NCBI GenBank assembly: GCA_018417955.1
Contig: JACTVC010000030.1
Location: 62,001-126,000, forward strand
Reading direction: 5' to 3'
Length of the DNA: 64,000 bases
DNA from: Laccaria trichodermophora
Lineage: Eukaryota; Basidiomycota; Agaricomycetes; Agaricales; Hydnangiaceae
In this document: in pieces, positions 32,586-44,453 of the stretch
Layout: each line of letters opens with the position of its first letter
Numbering within the stretch: the stretch's first letter is position 1
Made by a program: the position numbers and the translations under genes
Notes under the pieces: generated by a model
Databases searched by the model: none
What the model saw: the letters and a program-made list of their open reading frames with translations, nothing else
Told to the model about the DNA's origin: nothing

Positions 32586-33850
32586 AAAAAAGTTGTTAGC
32601 TACTTTCAGTAGATTGGTAGTTGTATATGTACAGTTGCAAACAAAACTCCCTTGTTCCCATTTTTGTTGGTTTGGCAGGGTCTGAATTGCACAAACCGGC
32701 CACAGTTGTTGTAGTCGAGGCCTTGGGGAGCAGGATCAATAGTTGGAGGTCCGTGGAAAGCCATAGTAAACGTGACGATGGCTGTAGTAAGGCTTTGGTG
32801 AGATGTATGACCTTGGAAAAAGAGCAAAGCCAGTTGAAGTAGTTGAACGCTGAATACAATTCAGTTCAAGAAGAAGAGCAGGGTAGAGGAAGGAGTACTC
32901 ACAAGAGGGAGAACATCAGAACATACTTGTAAACGCTTCAAAGAGTGAGAGTAAGAAGAGGGAAAGGGTGGGGAAAGAGTATGCGAGAAGTCGAGGTTTA
33001 TAAACCATGCTACAAACTCAATGAACGAATTGGAAGCGGGATGAACAGATAATGACGCACCAGATGTGAGACATTGGGATAGAGGATGCTGAAGCTTGAA
33101 GGGCAACAGCAACGTTGACATTGACGTTCTCGTCATCACACGGTTGAGCAGTTGCGGTACACCGAGCCGCGTTCGCCAAATCACCGAATCTCCAAACTGT
33201 CAAAATTTCCATGACCCAGATGCCCTCAGTATTTGTGCCAAAATGGATTTGGTTATATCTTTCTCAGTTCTTAACCGTTTTTGATGAACCAAAAACCCAA
33301 TTAAAGGTAAAAAACGTGGTCACAAGGTTATGTGACGCACGTGACCGTTTAACCTGTTGCAACCGATTTAAACCGGTCTTTGAACAGTTTTAAAAGATTT
33401 TTGAAATGAGGCAACCAGCAACCAGACCAACCCCAAATTTGGGCAACTGCAACTGAAAAAAGACCGGTCCATGGTCCGGTTCAGTCCAGTCCATGTTTTT
33501 TTTTTGGTCCTATGGACCGGACCTGTAAACACTATAAGTCAGGATGAGAGCCTATTTCCTTTTTTTTGAGTAGCAGCATGGGAAATTTTTTTTTCACTGA
33601 TACTCTCATGATGCCAAAATGGAAGCAATCCCAACAGATATAATGCACTGTCAGCTGCTCTAGCCTTGTGAAAATCATCAGATCCAGCCCTCATTTGGAT
33701 TTCCATGTATGACAACTCCCAAGTTCCATAGACACTTTTGTTATATTTAGATGCCCTGTGAATTCTGAATGGGATAACAATGTCTCTCGGTGATGGAGAT
33801 ATTTATCAAGATAGTCTCCAATAACAGTGGCTCCAGAATCCAGACTCCAG

Positions 33851-34444
33851 CACTCAACTATGACAAACCACAGTTCCTATGATTTGTGTGTGATAATTTA
33901 TACTTACACTCACTGTTGCATCTTAGTGTAAGACATGTTTGAGACTATGCACCCACATCACATGATGTTGGTTGAACTTATAATAACAAGCTGCTGTTTT
34001 TACACTGGTTGAATGTTAAGACCTGTCTGTAACCCCCTTCCTGTCTGTCCCCCCTTCTCCCCTCCCTTTAACATACTTGTAAAGTAATTTTGATGTCATT
34101 TAAAATAGAATTAAATTCTACTATGTATTGATATCTGAATGCTTTAAGGATGGAAATAGAGTTAAGTTCATTAAGGAAGTTAGAGGAAGTGTTTGAACAT
34201 GTCACAGATGGTTAAATGTCATGTAGTCCTCAGGAATCCACAGAATTTTGCTCCTAAAACTCAAATTTGCCAAAATTATGGTGTAGTCCTGCATGAATCC
34301 TCAGGAATCCTGCAAGTCCTGGGGGACTGATAAGTACTGTCCTAATCTGCTGCTTCTTCATTGTTATTTGCCAGGTTCCTCCACCACCACAGAGTGCATT
34401 GATCTAGTTGTCATTTGCGTGTTGTACTTTTTGTATAGGTTGAG
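33851..34444. other. Non-coding stretch between NLR pseudogene and solo LTR
   Basis: No gene is seen. A short direct repeat (TAGTCCT..CAGGAATCC, near 34220 and 34284) and pyrimidine-rich tracts (near 34030-34070) are present. It may hold unrecognised decayed repeats. Confidence 0.5.
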
Positions 34445-34807
34445 TGTAATGGCGTGATAGTAGTACATGTGTAATCTAGAACCATCATATTTACCTGTGT
34501 TTGTCCTGCTCTGTATAGTGTTGCTTTCATAACAAATATACTTACTTTGCAACCACATTATACATTGCATGTGGACAGAGTCACCCCTTCTCTATATGGC
34601 TAGGCAGCCTTATGCCTCCCCTCCAGGATACAAGAGTCCTGCGCTGGGTGACTGTGCCCCAGTTCCTGGGTCACAGGATGAACTACATGTGGTACTGCAT
34701 TGCAGTGCCATGTTGCAAACTCTTTCACATGTACCACGAATATTCTCCACCACCATCTCACACTCACACCTTCATCGACAAGTCCTGATTGACCCTTTGG
34801 TTTCACA
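34445..34807 (+). repeat. Decayed solo LTR of the young-element family
   Basis: It begins TGTAATGG and ends GTTTCACA, flanked by the 5-bp duplication TTGAG (34440-34444 and 34808-34812). It aligns along its length to the reverse complement of the 375-bp LTR. Most differences are CG to TG or CA (GTAACGG to GTAATGG, CATCGTATTT to CATCATATTT). The LTR-encoded start MWTESPLLYMARQPYASPPG is still readable at 34569. Confidence 0.85.
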
Positions 34808-36004
34808 TTGAGGAATAAACTGTGCTAGTTTTTTTGATTGTGATTCAGAGGTCTTTTCAGTCATGGTCTTCCTGGTTGTGGTGATCATTTGTACCATTTC
34901 TGTGCCAAAACATTTCAGGTATGGGGAATTGAACCCTGAGCTGCTGTGACCAAGATATTTTGGCTGAAAATTATCAGAGGTGGCAATGTTAGCTATTACA
35001 CCATACCTGACATAAGTCCAAAAATCTTCAAGTTTATAGTGTTCAATAATGCTTAGCAAAGAGGTGGAGTTAGTGTTTGGGAAGAAGAGATGGTGTGTGT
35101 TGATGCATTGAAGCACATTACTTGCTACATTCATCATGGGCTGAGATGTGCATTTGTATATCTTCAACTTCACATAAGGATTAGGAGAGGACACCTTTTA
35201 CATAGGTTCTCCAGATGCACAGTGTGCCTGGATAACTCTGCATTTGCTTGTCATTGTTAGAAAAAAATCTCTCACCTAATATCTCCACAACAGGGGCACT
35301 TCAGAAGGTGATTGAAAAGGATTCAGGAAGCTATGGTGCAGGACTACCATTTTTATTTGACTTTCCATTTCAGGCAAGGGGTCATGTGACCACTGAAAAT
35401 TTGAGTGAAATAAATGCCAGAAGGAATGAAATATTGCATGAAGAAGCTGCCATAGCAGAATGAAATGACTTTTTTAAGTGGCCAGACAGAGAAATGAGAC
35501 AAGAATGAAGTATTCACTGGATGGAAGGAAGCGATATCTACAGAGACTTGGAACAAAACAGTATCTGCAGAGATTGGAACAAAGCAGATGCTGTGAATGA
35601 ATGAAAATTCATTTTGTTCAGACAAGTTTATGACATTGTTCTGAGATAGAAGCCAGTTATACATGACATAAGTGGTAGTTACCAGTTGTTGAAGTAAATG
35701 AATAAAGTACAACATGGTTGCAAAGTGCATCCAACATTCATCATGAGTATGATGGAATATGATGGGTTGTGTAGGGATTTGTATGTATATGTACTGTATT
35801 CTGATCACGGTAGAAAAACATGAAAAAATACCCCAAGTTTGAAATTACATGAGGAGTCATCAGGAGTGAGCTGCATCACCCCTCTTCTTATGAATCCCAA
35901 GCAATGCTTTGGATTTGAAATTGGAAATTTTGTTCCCAATATTGGAAAAGAGGTGACCTTGGAATATAAGCATCAGAAATGGGTAAAAATAAGTAGCTGG
36001 ATAA
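34808..36004. other. Stretch without a recognised gene
   Basis: Open frames of 60-150 codons occur on both strands (34772-35194 minus, 35353-35808 minus, 35248-35463 plus) but have no familiar motifs, and the two strands are open at the same places. A/T-rich. I could not support a gene or a repeat boundary here. Confidence 0.4.
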
Positions 36005-39000
36005 CTAAATACCTTTCTTTTGAGAATGAACCATTCTATCATGCACATTGGTGATAGATGGAAGATGTGCTAGAGCCACTGCATCAGAGTCATCTTCTCC
36101 CAGAATGCCATTGTTGGCATGTTGAACTCCAGTCTCCACATTCTCTCCTTCAATATCTTGTGTCACAGAAATTCTATGGCTTGTATTGAAAATATGGTTC
36201 TCTGCATTATCCACCTTCATGGATTGAGCCATGGCTTTCTGTATTGCTGCTAAATTTATCATAGATGTAATTGTATCTGGGTGTTTTTCTCCAAGAATTT
36301 CACTCCTGGAATCCAGAACTTGAATCGCCAGCTTCTCTGCTTCTGTGTATTCTCTCAGATCACTGTATGTGGATGCTAGATTTTCCATGGCTAAGATTGT
36401 ATCTAGATGTTCTTTTCCAAGAATTTTGTTGCTGGAATGCAGAACTTGAATCTGCAACTTCTCTGCTTCTTTATGCTTTCCCAAACGACTGTATGTACAT
36501 GCAAGATTCCTCATGGATAAGATTGTCTTTTGGTGTTCTTCACCAAGAATCTTACTTCTAGTATCCAAGACTTGGATCATCAGCTTCTCTGCTTCTGTGT
36601 ATTTTCCTAGATCACTGTATGTCAAGCCAAGATTTTCCATAGACAAGATTGTATCTGGGTGTTCTTCTCCAAGAATATTTTTTCTGGCATCCAGAACTTG
36701 GATCTTCAGCCTCTCTGCTTCTGTGTGTTTTCCAAGGTCACTGTATGTGGATGCAAGATTTCCCATGGCTAAGATTGTCTTTGGGTGTTCTTCTCCAAGA
36801 AATTTCTTTCTGGCACCCAGGACTTGGATCTGCAACTTCTCTGCTTCTTTGTATTCTCCCAGATGACTGTATGTGGATGCAAGATTTCCCATAGTTGAAA
36901 TTGTGAGTGAGTGTTCTTCCCCATAAATTTTCTTTCTGGCATCCAGAACTTGGATCCCCAGCCTCTCTGCTTCTGTGTATTTTCCCAGATGATTATATGT
37001 GGATGCAAGATTTCCCATGGCTAAAATTGTATGTGAGTGTTCTTCTCCAAGAATTTTATTTCTGGCATCCAGAACTTGGATCCCCAGCTTCTCTGCTTCT
37101 GTGTATTTTCCCAGATCACGGTATGTGGATGCAAGATTTCCCATAACTGAAATTGTCTTTGGGTGTTCTTCTCCAAGAATTTTCTTGCTGGCATCCAGAA
37201 CCTCAATCATCAGCTTTGCTGCTTCTGTGTATTTTCCCAGACAACTGTATGTGGATGCAAGATTTCCCATGGCTAAAATTGTGTGTGAGTGTTCTTCTCC
37301 ATAAATTTTCTTTCTGGCATCCAGAACTTGGATCTCCAGCTTCTCTGCTTCTGTGTACTTTCCCAGATGACTGTATGTGGTTGCAAGATTTCCCATGGCT
37401 AGAATTGTGCCTGGGTGTTCTCCTCCACGAATTTTCTTGCTGGCATCCAGAACTTGAATTTCCAGCTTTGCTGCTTCTGTGTATCTTCCCAGACGACTGT
37501 ATGTGGATCCAAGATTTCCCATGGCCACAATTGTGCCTGGGTGTTCTTCTCCAAGAATTTTCTTTCTGGCATCCAGAACTTGGATCTCCAGCTTCTCTGC
37601 TTCTGTGTATTTTCCCAGGTCACTGTATGTCAATGCAAGATTTCCCATGGCTAAAATTGTGTGTGAGTGTCCTTCTCCAAGAATTTTCTTTCTGGCATCC
37701 AGAACTTGGATCCCCAGCTTCTCTGCTTCTGTGTAATTTCCCAGATGACTGTATGTGGTTGCAAGATTTCCCATGACTGAAATTGTCTTTGGGTGTTCTT
37801 CTCCAAGAATTTTCTTGCTGGCATCCAGAACTTCAATCTCCAGCTTCTCTGCTTCTGTGTATTTTCCCAGATGACTGTATGTGGTTGCAAGATTTCCCAT
37901 AGCTAAAATTGTGCATGAGTGTTCTTCTCCATAAATTTTCTTCCTGGCATCCAGAACTTGGATCCCCAGCTTCTCTGCTTCTGTGTATTTTCCCAGATGA
38001 CTGTATATGGTTGCAAGATTTCCCATGGCTAAAATTGTGCTTGGGTGTTCTTCTCCATGAACTTTCTTGCAGGCATCCAGAACTTGGATCTCCAGCTTCT
38101 CTGCTTCTGTGTATTTTCCCAGGTCACTGTATGTGCATGCAAGATTTCCCATGGCTAAAATTGTCTTTGGGTGTTCTTCTCCAAGAATTTTCCTGCTGGC
38201 ATCCAGAACCTGGATGTCCAGCTTCTCTGTTTCTGTATGCTTTCCCAAAGTACTGTATGTACGTGCAAGATTTCCCATAGCTGAAATTGTCTTTTGGTGT
38301 TCTTCTCCAAAGATTTTCTTTCGGGCATCCAGAACTTGGATCCTCAGCTTCTCTGCTTCTGTGTATTTTCCCAGATCATGGTATGTCAAGCCAAGATTTT
38401 CCATAGCTAAAATTGTGTCTGGATCTTCTTCCCCAAGAATTTTCTTTCTGTTATCCAGAACTTGGATTCTCATCTTTTCTGCTTCACTTGGATAGCCTTG
38501 TTCATTTAGTAGCCACCCAAACTTTTCACAAGTGTCATCAAAGTAAGTGTTGCTATACAGTATATTTTTTTTGACATGTGTTACTAAACACCTTCTGAAG
38601 CTATATGACTGACTCTCATTATCTTGTAGAGAAGCAGATAATGTAGCAAATGCCATCAGAGACCATTTTTTCCTTTCATCCATAGTCATCCTGTCTAGGC
38701 CCCATGCATGGACCAGTGGGTGCATACTATGCACATTATCAGACAAAGTCTTTTTGATCAAGCAGAAAGATAGCAAGACTCGAACTCCCTCTTTAAAGAC
38801 AAAGTTATCCCAAGTGCCATCCTTATTGAGAGATAGCAATTTGTAATCTAGGATAGAATGTGCAAGTGGTAAGTCAGGATGAGACATTTGTTCTTTTTCT
38901 TGAATAGCAGCATAAGAAAAAATTTCTTCACTAATACTCTCATGATGCCAAAATGGAAACAATGCCAACAGAAATAATGCACTATCAGCTGCTCTAGCCT

Positions 39001-40043
39001 TATGAAGGTCCTCAGATGCAGCCCTCTTTTGAATTTCCATGTATGACAATTCCCAAGTTCCATAGACACTTTTGTTATATTTAGATGCTCCAGTGAATTC
39101 TGAATGTGATAACAATGTTTCTCGGTGATGGAGATATTTATCAAGATAATCTCTGATACTAGTGGCTCCAGAAGCAATGAATGCACCAGCCTGATCAATA
39201 GCAAGAGGTAAGCAACAAAGCTCCTTCACAATCTTAGAAGCCTGTGCTTTGAAATCCATGCTCAAAGAACTCAAGCAACTAGCCCTCAGAAGTAACAAAA
39301 CAGCTTCACTTTCTTCCATCTCCATCACCTCAAAAGAATTCTCAGGTAAAATCAGGCTTTGCATGGTAGAGTTGCGACTAGTAATTATTATGTTTCCCCT
39401 CTGGCCAGGTGGAAAATATGCCTCCAGCTCAGTGGGAGACAGAACATCAGCATTATCAAAGACCATTGCAAAGTTCTTTTTCAAAGAGCCAACCCAGTGG
39501 AGAGCAGACTCAGGTGAGCCATCCAACATGTAAGACTTAGCTTCAGGAAGCAAACAAAGACCCTTAAGCCCCTGTAGAATGGTGCCAGCAGAAGAAGCAT
39601 CAATCCAGAAAATAATAGAAAAACTGGGGAAAGTAGGCTTTCAGCAAAAATAGCCAGGCATATGTTTTAATGTGCTCACTGGTCAGACATCTCCTCAATA
39701 AACTTCAAGCAAATCTGAGTCTTTCCAATGCCCCCCATTCCATGCAGTAGAAAGTACTTTCTCTTCCGAAACCCATCAGTGGGATTAACAGAAAAATGTT
39801 CCTTGAGTTTTGCAATAATCTCCATCCGGCCTGTGAAGCGAGTGCTTGGGTTTGGCACAAGGGGAATGACTGCGTCGGATGTCGCTCTGTCGCCAAAGTT
39901 GTTATTGATGTTAATCTGCAAGAAATGTATGCCATCAGCTTGGTCGATGAGTCCTTGACTGATTTACGCACGATTCTGGCTGCGTTGATTGTACCGCTCA
40001 CTACAAAGTCATGAGCGCCCGGCAAAATATTCGTTTGGCTCAT
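36005..40043 (-). CDS. NLR-type protein: NB-ARC ATPase with 18 kinesin-light-chain-like TPRs
   Basis: Proposed exons are 40043-39972, 39915-39680 and 39623-36005 (introns GTGCGT..TTGCAG and GTGAGC..CCCCAG), giving 1,308 residues. A 24-residue first exon (MSQTNILPGAHDFVVSGTIN) is followed by NPSTRFTGR, the P-loop GMGGIGKT (about residue 87), FSIIFWIDAS, Walker B FAMVFDNAD, IIITSRN and CCLPLAIDQAGAFI, then a winged-helix region. From about residue 475 come 18 TPR units of 42 residues (consensus YTEAEKLEIQVLDARKKILG). Fungal NLRs act in non-self recognition and programmed cell death; the TPR array is the likely recognition part. No disabling change is seen. A decayed tandem copy lies at 27063-33850. 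Confidence 0.85.
36250..38490 (-). repeat. Coding tandem repeat, 126-bp TPR units
   Basis: Eighteen consecutive 126-bp units encode the TPR array of the NLR. Neighbouring units share long identical blocks (for example ATTTTCCCAGATGACTGTAT and GCAAGATTTCCCATGG on the plus strand), more than protein constraint would require, which points to recent duplication or gene conversion. Because units are in frame and nearly identical, other frames also stay open and produce false ORFs on both strands. Confidence 0.85.
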
Positions 40044-41750
40044 AGTGAATTGAAGAAGACAATAGAAGATGGAGGGAATCTGAAGGGGCGAAGGAAAGAG
40101 ACGAGTGACTGATGCCAGAAGACCCCCAATCCTGCCACGTGTTGAGCACAGCACTCGGCAAACACCTCTGATATGGTGTTGTTTGATGGGAATACAAGTT
40201 CCTCTTATCTCCGTCCTTGTCTCCTGAACGTTCCTCGCTCAAAGTTGTGAAGCCCTACGGATTTAAGTAGTCGCATCAGCGCCTCTTAGACCGCTTGGCG
40301 ACTTGGCTCCAGATCGATAGTCATTCTACTGCGCCTACGGTTGGTTTCGCGTACTGTCGACACACACAAACCAAGTCTTATTGTACCAGGTACCTACGTC
40401 GTGCATTCGAAGTTGTTACGTTCGAGCTTCACTGGCAGTCCCAGATCTAGTCCGATTCAAATCATCTGCACGATAGCGGTGACTTCTCTTATGATGCAGC
40501 TCTCCCAAGAAAGCAGGCCGGCCGCGTTGTCTGTCTCTAAAAAGTCGAACGTAGCGCGGGACGTCAAGGCTTCGGCCATACTTACTCGTTCGGGTCTTCT
40601 GTTCCGGATGTGGGCTTTTCTTGAAAGACTTCACGAAGATCAAGCATGACTTTGTAAGAAAGTAAGTCACTCGGGGTTGATGACAAGAGAAGAACGCGGA
40701 TGTGAAATGTTTTCTTGCCTCCGAGCGTCAATAATGGGAATAAAAGTCTGATCCCTGCAACGAACCCTCTTGTCGCGTATCGGGACAAGCAAAGGCTTAT
40801 CCCCCCTCAAGCACATATGCATCGATTCGCCTTCTTAGAGGCTCAGCGATCCTCCCTGTCCTTCCTGTCCCCGTCTAATTGATAGCCTTACAACCGAAAT
40901 TTCCAAAACGCGGGAGTTGAGCTGGTGCGTACTACGGGCTGCTCTGGCGTGGTATCTAGCTAACTTTGATTCGAAGTTATGTTTTGGTTGTAGCGTTGAA
41001 GGGCACTCTTTTGGCACCGTTCCAGTTTTTCTTGCTGCTGTGGTCGACACTTGAAGTTTAGCTACGAGGTTTGAAGTGCATTCTTCTCCCTGCTGGGGCT
41101 TTTGCTCCTAAGCTGGAGACCTTGTACGCATTTCCTGAATTTTTCTTTCCTCTGGTATATCTGGGTTACCTGCCCGCGTCCATGTCTTTCCGAATTCGAT
41201 GATCGTCGATCGATTTTTGTTCGGGTGCACGCCGGAAATGTATTTGGCCATGACAGTTTTATCGTATCCCTCTCAGTGGGCAACGACTTACAATTCACGT
41301 CATCTCAAGTATTCTGGACCCCAGAATTCGGAACAAAAGTAAGAAGCTCACGCCTCCGCGGCGACTGTGTCCGAGTTTATGGATGATCATCCGATAAAAG
41401 TATCGATATCTTTAGGATCACAAAGGAACTTGAAGTCCTTTGCATCGTGCGTGGAGTGAGGGTAGAAGAGCTTCGACGGGGAGCATGATCCGACAAATTA
41501 TCATTGATTTTAGTTGCACGTTGGGTGATATACTTGAGTAGAAATGGTTAGTCTGTGCAAGAGGTGAATTTCTTTTACCAATTTGCGCGTCTATATCTAC
41601 AAGTTCAGTCAAATTTTGGCGCTATAAACGGGGTACTTACATACCTCACTGATCTCATCAAATTCGAATGGTGTCACGCGCCTAGTTACAGCCGCCCTAA
41701 TACTCCACTTCTGCTCCCACCACCACCATCTCATTGACCAAACAACGTCC
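40044..41750. other. Divergent intergenic region between NLR gene and histidine kinase fragment
   Basis: About 1.7 kb between two divergently oriented 5' ends, so it should hold both promoters. No convincing coding sequence; short overlapping ORFs on both strands lack motifs. A small hairpin (ATTCTGG/CCAGAAT) lies at about 41309-41325. Confidence 0.5.
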
Positions 41751-44453
41751 ATGGCGACGACGGACCCCTTCCGATCGCACCTCGTCGCCCTCCTCTCCAT
41801 CTATGAGCTTGGTCCTTTCCCAGGGGCGGCTATCCCGCGGTACGATGGCCCCGCAGACTGGCAGACGGAGATGATCTTGAAGAGTTTGGGTGTAGTTGCG
41901 AAGAGGATGTGGGATGCTGTGCTGAAGCTGCTGTTGTATCGATTGGTGGTATCAGTAAGGGTGCGAAGTTGAAGGAAGATGGCGAGGATGAGTGGAAGAC
42001 GGTGGTAGGTTTTGCATTTGTGATAACCAAAGGAAAAAGCTGATGATGATTTTGAGTAGAATAAGCAAGTGGAGGAGAAGGAAGATGAGACGATTACGAC
42101 GACCAATGGTGATTCTACAGCTACCCACCACGACCACTCAGCGGACCGTACCCCGCCCGCGGAATCGCAGAACTTTTCGACCGCCGCAAGGGCAAACGGA
42201 ATGACCATCTCACTCGATGGCATTTCCTCCTCCATCGACCCCTCAAAGGCCTTTTCTCGCGCCTACGGCTCAATGAAAGCCGCTTCCTTTGCCTCTCACC
42301 CATCCAACTCATCCTCAGCCCCACCAACAGCCCACGCCCACTGCCCAACATGCGGCAAAACCGTCTCTGATCCGCTCATCATCCCCTTTTCCTTCTTCTC
42401 CTCCTCCTCCGCCTCTTCCCCTGACGTGCCTCTTGAATCTAGTCCGCTGGTTATACCAATGGGCCCGTTGGCAGCTGCGGCGTTTGAGAGCGGGATGAGG
42501 GCTGTTGAGGAGTTGAAGCTCTTAAAGGCGCAGGTGCAGGATGTAGCGAGGGTTTGTAATGCTGTTGCGAGAGGGGATTTGAGTCAGAAGATTACGGTTC
42601 CTGTGCAGGGAGTTCTTATGGTGCAGTTGAAGGATGTTATTAATACTATGGTATGTGTCTTCTTTTTTTTTTTTTGATGTGGTGGTAGAGGCTGATGAAG
42701 GATAGGTTGATAAATTGGGACAGTTTGCTAAAGAGGTTATGCGTTTTTCGTAGGAGGTTGGGACGGAGGGGTATGTTTTTTCCTGTCCTGTCGGTTATGC
42801 TTCACCTTTGCACGTTTCTTCGCCACTTTTCCCTGTTTCGATTTATGTTTCATGCTTCGTTTTACGTCCCATTACTTCCATCTCCTGCTCCGATGACGAA
42901 CAGCTAACGTTAGTCTTCCACAGTACACTAGGAGGTCAAGCGCTCGTTCTAGACGTTGAAGGCACATGCGCGATTTAACGGGTGTCGTGAACAAGTTGGC
43001 GGCAAATTTGACTTCTCAGGTGTGTTTTTTTTTATCCGTCTTTTTTGGACATGGTTTTTTGGGGGCACGGTGTTCGTCTTTTCCAGGCAACAGTGTTCGG
43101 ACTTTTGCGCGTTTCTCCTTCCTTCTTTTGCACGTTTTACCCCCTTCCTTTGCCCGTCTTACACACTTCTCTCATTCACTTCGTCCGCACCTTGCACGTT
43201 TCTACTATCTTCACATTTCACTACATCACCTTACTGCCTCCGGTTTTGATCACTTCTCTTCCTCCTTCCCACTTTCCGACCCGTGCTCGCTCCCTTCCCA
43301 TCTCCCTCTTCTGCCTTCTCCCTTCCTCTCATCTCGTTGACCATGTCCCCCTCCCTCCCTCTTATCTTTCCTCTTCATACCCCTCCTCCTTCTAAACTTG
43401 AACTCATCCTAACCCACTTTTCTTTCGTAGGTGCGATCAATTGCAAAAGTAACGAAAGCCGTCGCACTTGGCGATTTGTCCAAGCAGATCGAGGTTGATG
43501 CCAAGGGTGAGATTTTGGATTTGAAGAATACGGTTAATGGTACGGTCGTTAGGTGAGCTTTTTCTTTTGCACTTTCTATACGCTTGAGTTTTTCCTTTTT
43601 TCTTTCTTCGATTCTCGTTTGTAACTTGCCTTCGAACCCACCGTCAAACTCTAACACTAACGGACCATTAGACTACAGGCACTGGTAGCAGAAGTCACAC
43701 GAGTAACCCTCGAAGTTGGAAGTCAAGGCAAATTGGGAGGTCAGGCGCATGGACCGGATGTCGAGGGAGTTTGGTTCGAGTTAGTTCGGAATGTGTGTTT
43801 TCTTTTCTCTTCCCCTCTTCTTGTGTTGGGGCTTCGTGTTTAGGCGTTGTTGGGTTGGCGTTCATCGTCGTTTCATGTCTTCTACGGCGTTTCCACACCT
43901 TTGCCCTTTTCTCCCCACTTACTTCCTCGTTCTCATTATTTGTTGCTCTCTTTTACTATGTCCGTTCTTCGCTTTCCTTTTCTCCTCTTCTTGTGTTGGG
44001 CTTCGTGTCTAGGCGTTGTTGAGCTTCCTTTCATCTCTCCTACGAGGTTTCCAAACCAATGCCTTTTCCTTCCTTGTTTATGTTCCCATGACTTGTTGCT
44101 CCTTTTTACCATGACCCATCGTCCTTCGCTTGCACCCGTCCTGCATCAGGTCGACCTGACCCACCTTTGCCCTCTCCTTCTCTCTCTCTCTACGCGCCTT
44201 CCTGGTTATCTCCGTCCTTTTCTTACCTTCCTACACGTACTGACCACCGCGCCGTCTCACAGGTCAATAGAATGTGCTCATCGCTAACAGATCAAGTGCG
44301 CTCCATAGCCAAGGTCACCACCGCCGTGGCTCGTGGGGATCTAATCCAGAAGATTAAAATTTCGGTCCAGGGTGAAATGTCAACTTTGAAAGAGTAATTA
44401 CCGCCTTCCTACCTACCCATAAAAGATACACCCTCTCCCTCAGATTTCACTTC
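41751..44453 (+). pseudogene. Group III hybrid histidine kinase (Nik1/Os-1-like), 5' fragment with HAMP repeats only
   Basis: The ATG at 41751 starts MATTDPFRSHLVALLS, followed by IPRYDGPADWQTEMILKSL. Exons end at 42650, about 42770, 43019, 43552, 43792 and 44393. HAMP units are readable ([57 protein letters not shown]) with linkers such as EVGSQGKLGGQA. Defects are a 5-bp duplication near 41920, a TAG for Gln in the second exon (near 42751) and a missing base near 42967. The sequence stops at the splice acceptor 44451-44453; kinase and receiver domains are absent. Such kinases sense osmotic stress and are targets of phenylpyrrole fungicides. This copy is a broken fragment. Confidence 0.85.

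Larger units (their letters stand above)
27897..33534. mobile_element. KDZ-type DNA transposon with two convergent genes
   Basis: The ends are TAGTGTTCACAGGTCC and, inverted, TAGTGTTTACAGGTCC, followed inside by clustered GGACCGGT motifs. The 8-bp duplication TAAGTCAG lies at 27889-27896 and 33535-33542. The intact site is present in the NLR gene at about 38867-38876. Length is 5,638 bp. It carries a CxC5/CxC6 gene (plus) and a cysteine-cluster gene (minus). 8-bp duplications fit known KDZ (Zisupton) elements and also hAT; the gene content favours KDZ. Confidence 0.85.
27063..33850 (-). pseudogene. NLR (NB-ARC/TPR) pseudogene, split by a KDZ-type element
   Basis: On the minus strand, 33850-33543 and 27896-27063 match 39180-38871 and 38870 onward of the neighbouring NLR gene. 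Shared blocks are DNVHSMHPLVHAWG, KWSLMAFATLS, SYSFRRSLVTHVKK and FDDTCEKFGWLLDEQGY, then about four TPR units. It lacks the NB-ARC start and most TPRs, has stops and frame changes, and is cut at 27063 by the Gypsy LTR and at 27896/33543 by the KDZ element. It is a tandem paralogue of the gene at 36005-40043. Confidence 0.85.

Noticed and set aside
36271..38495. Several plus-strand ORFs of 80-207 codons opposite the NLR
   Set aside because: They are shadows of the 126-bp in-frame repeats: the repeated unit has no stop in other frames, so long periodic ORFs appear on both strands.
41751..44453. Functional osmosensing histidine kinase
   Set aside because: Frame-breaking 5-bp duplication, a nonsense codon, a missing base and absence of kinase and receiver domains.
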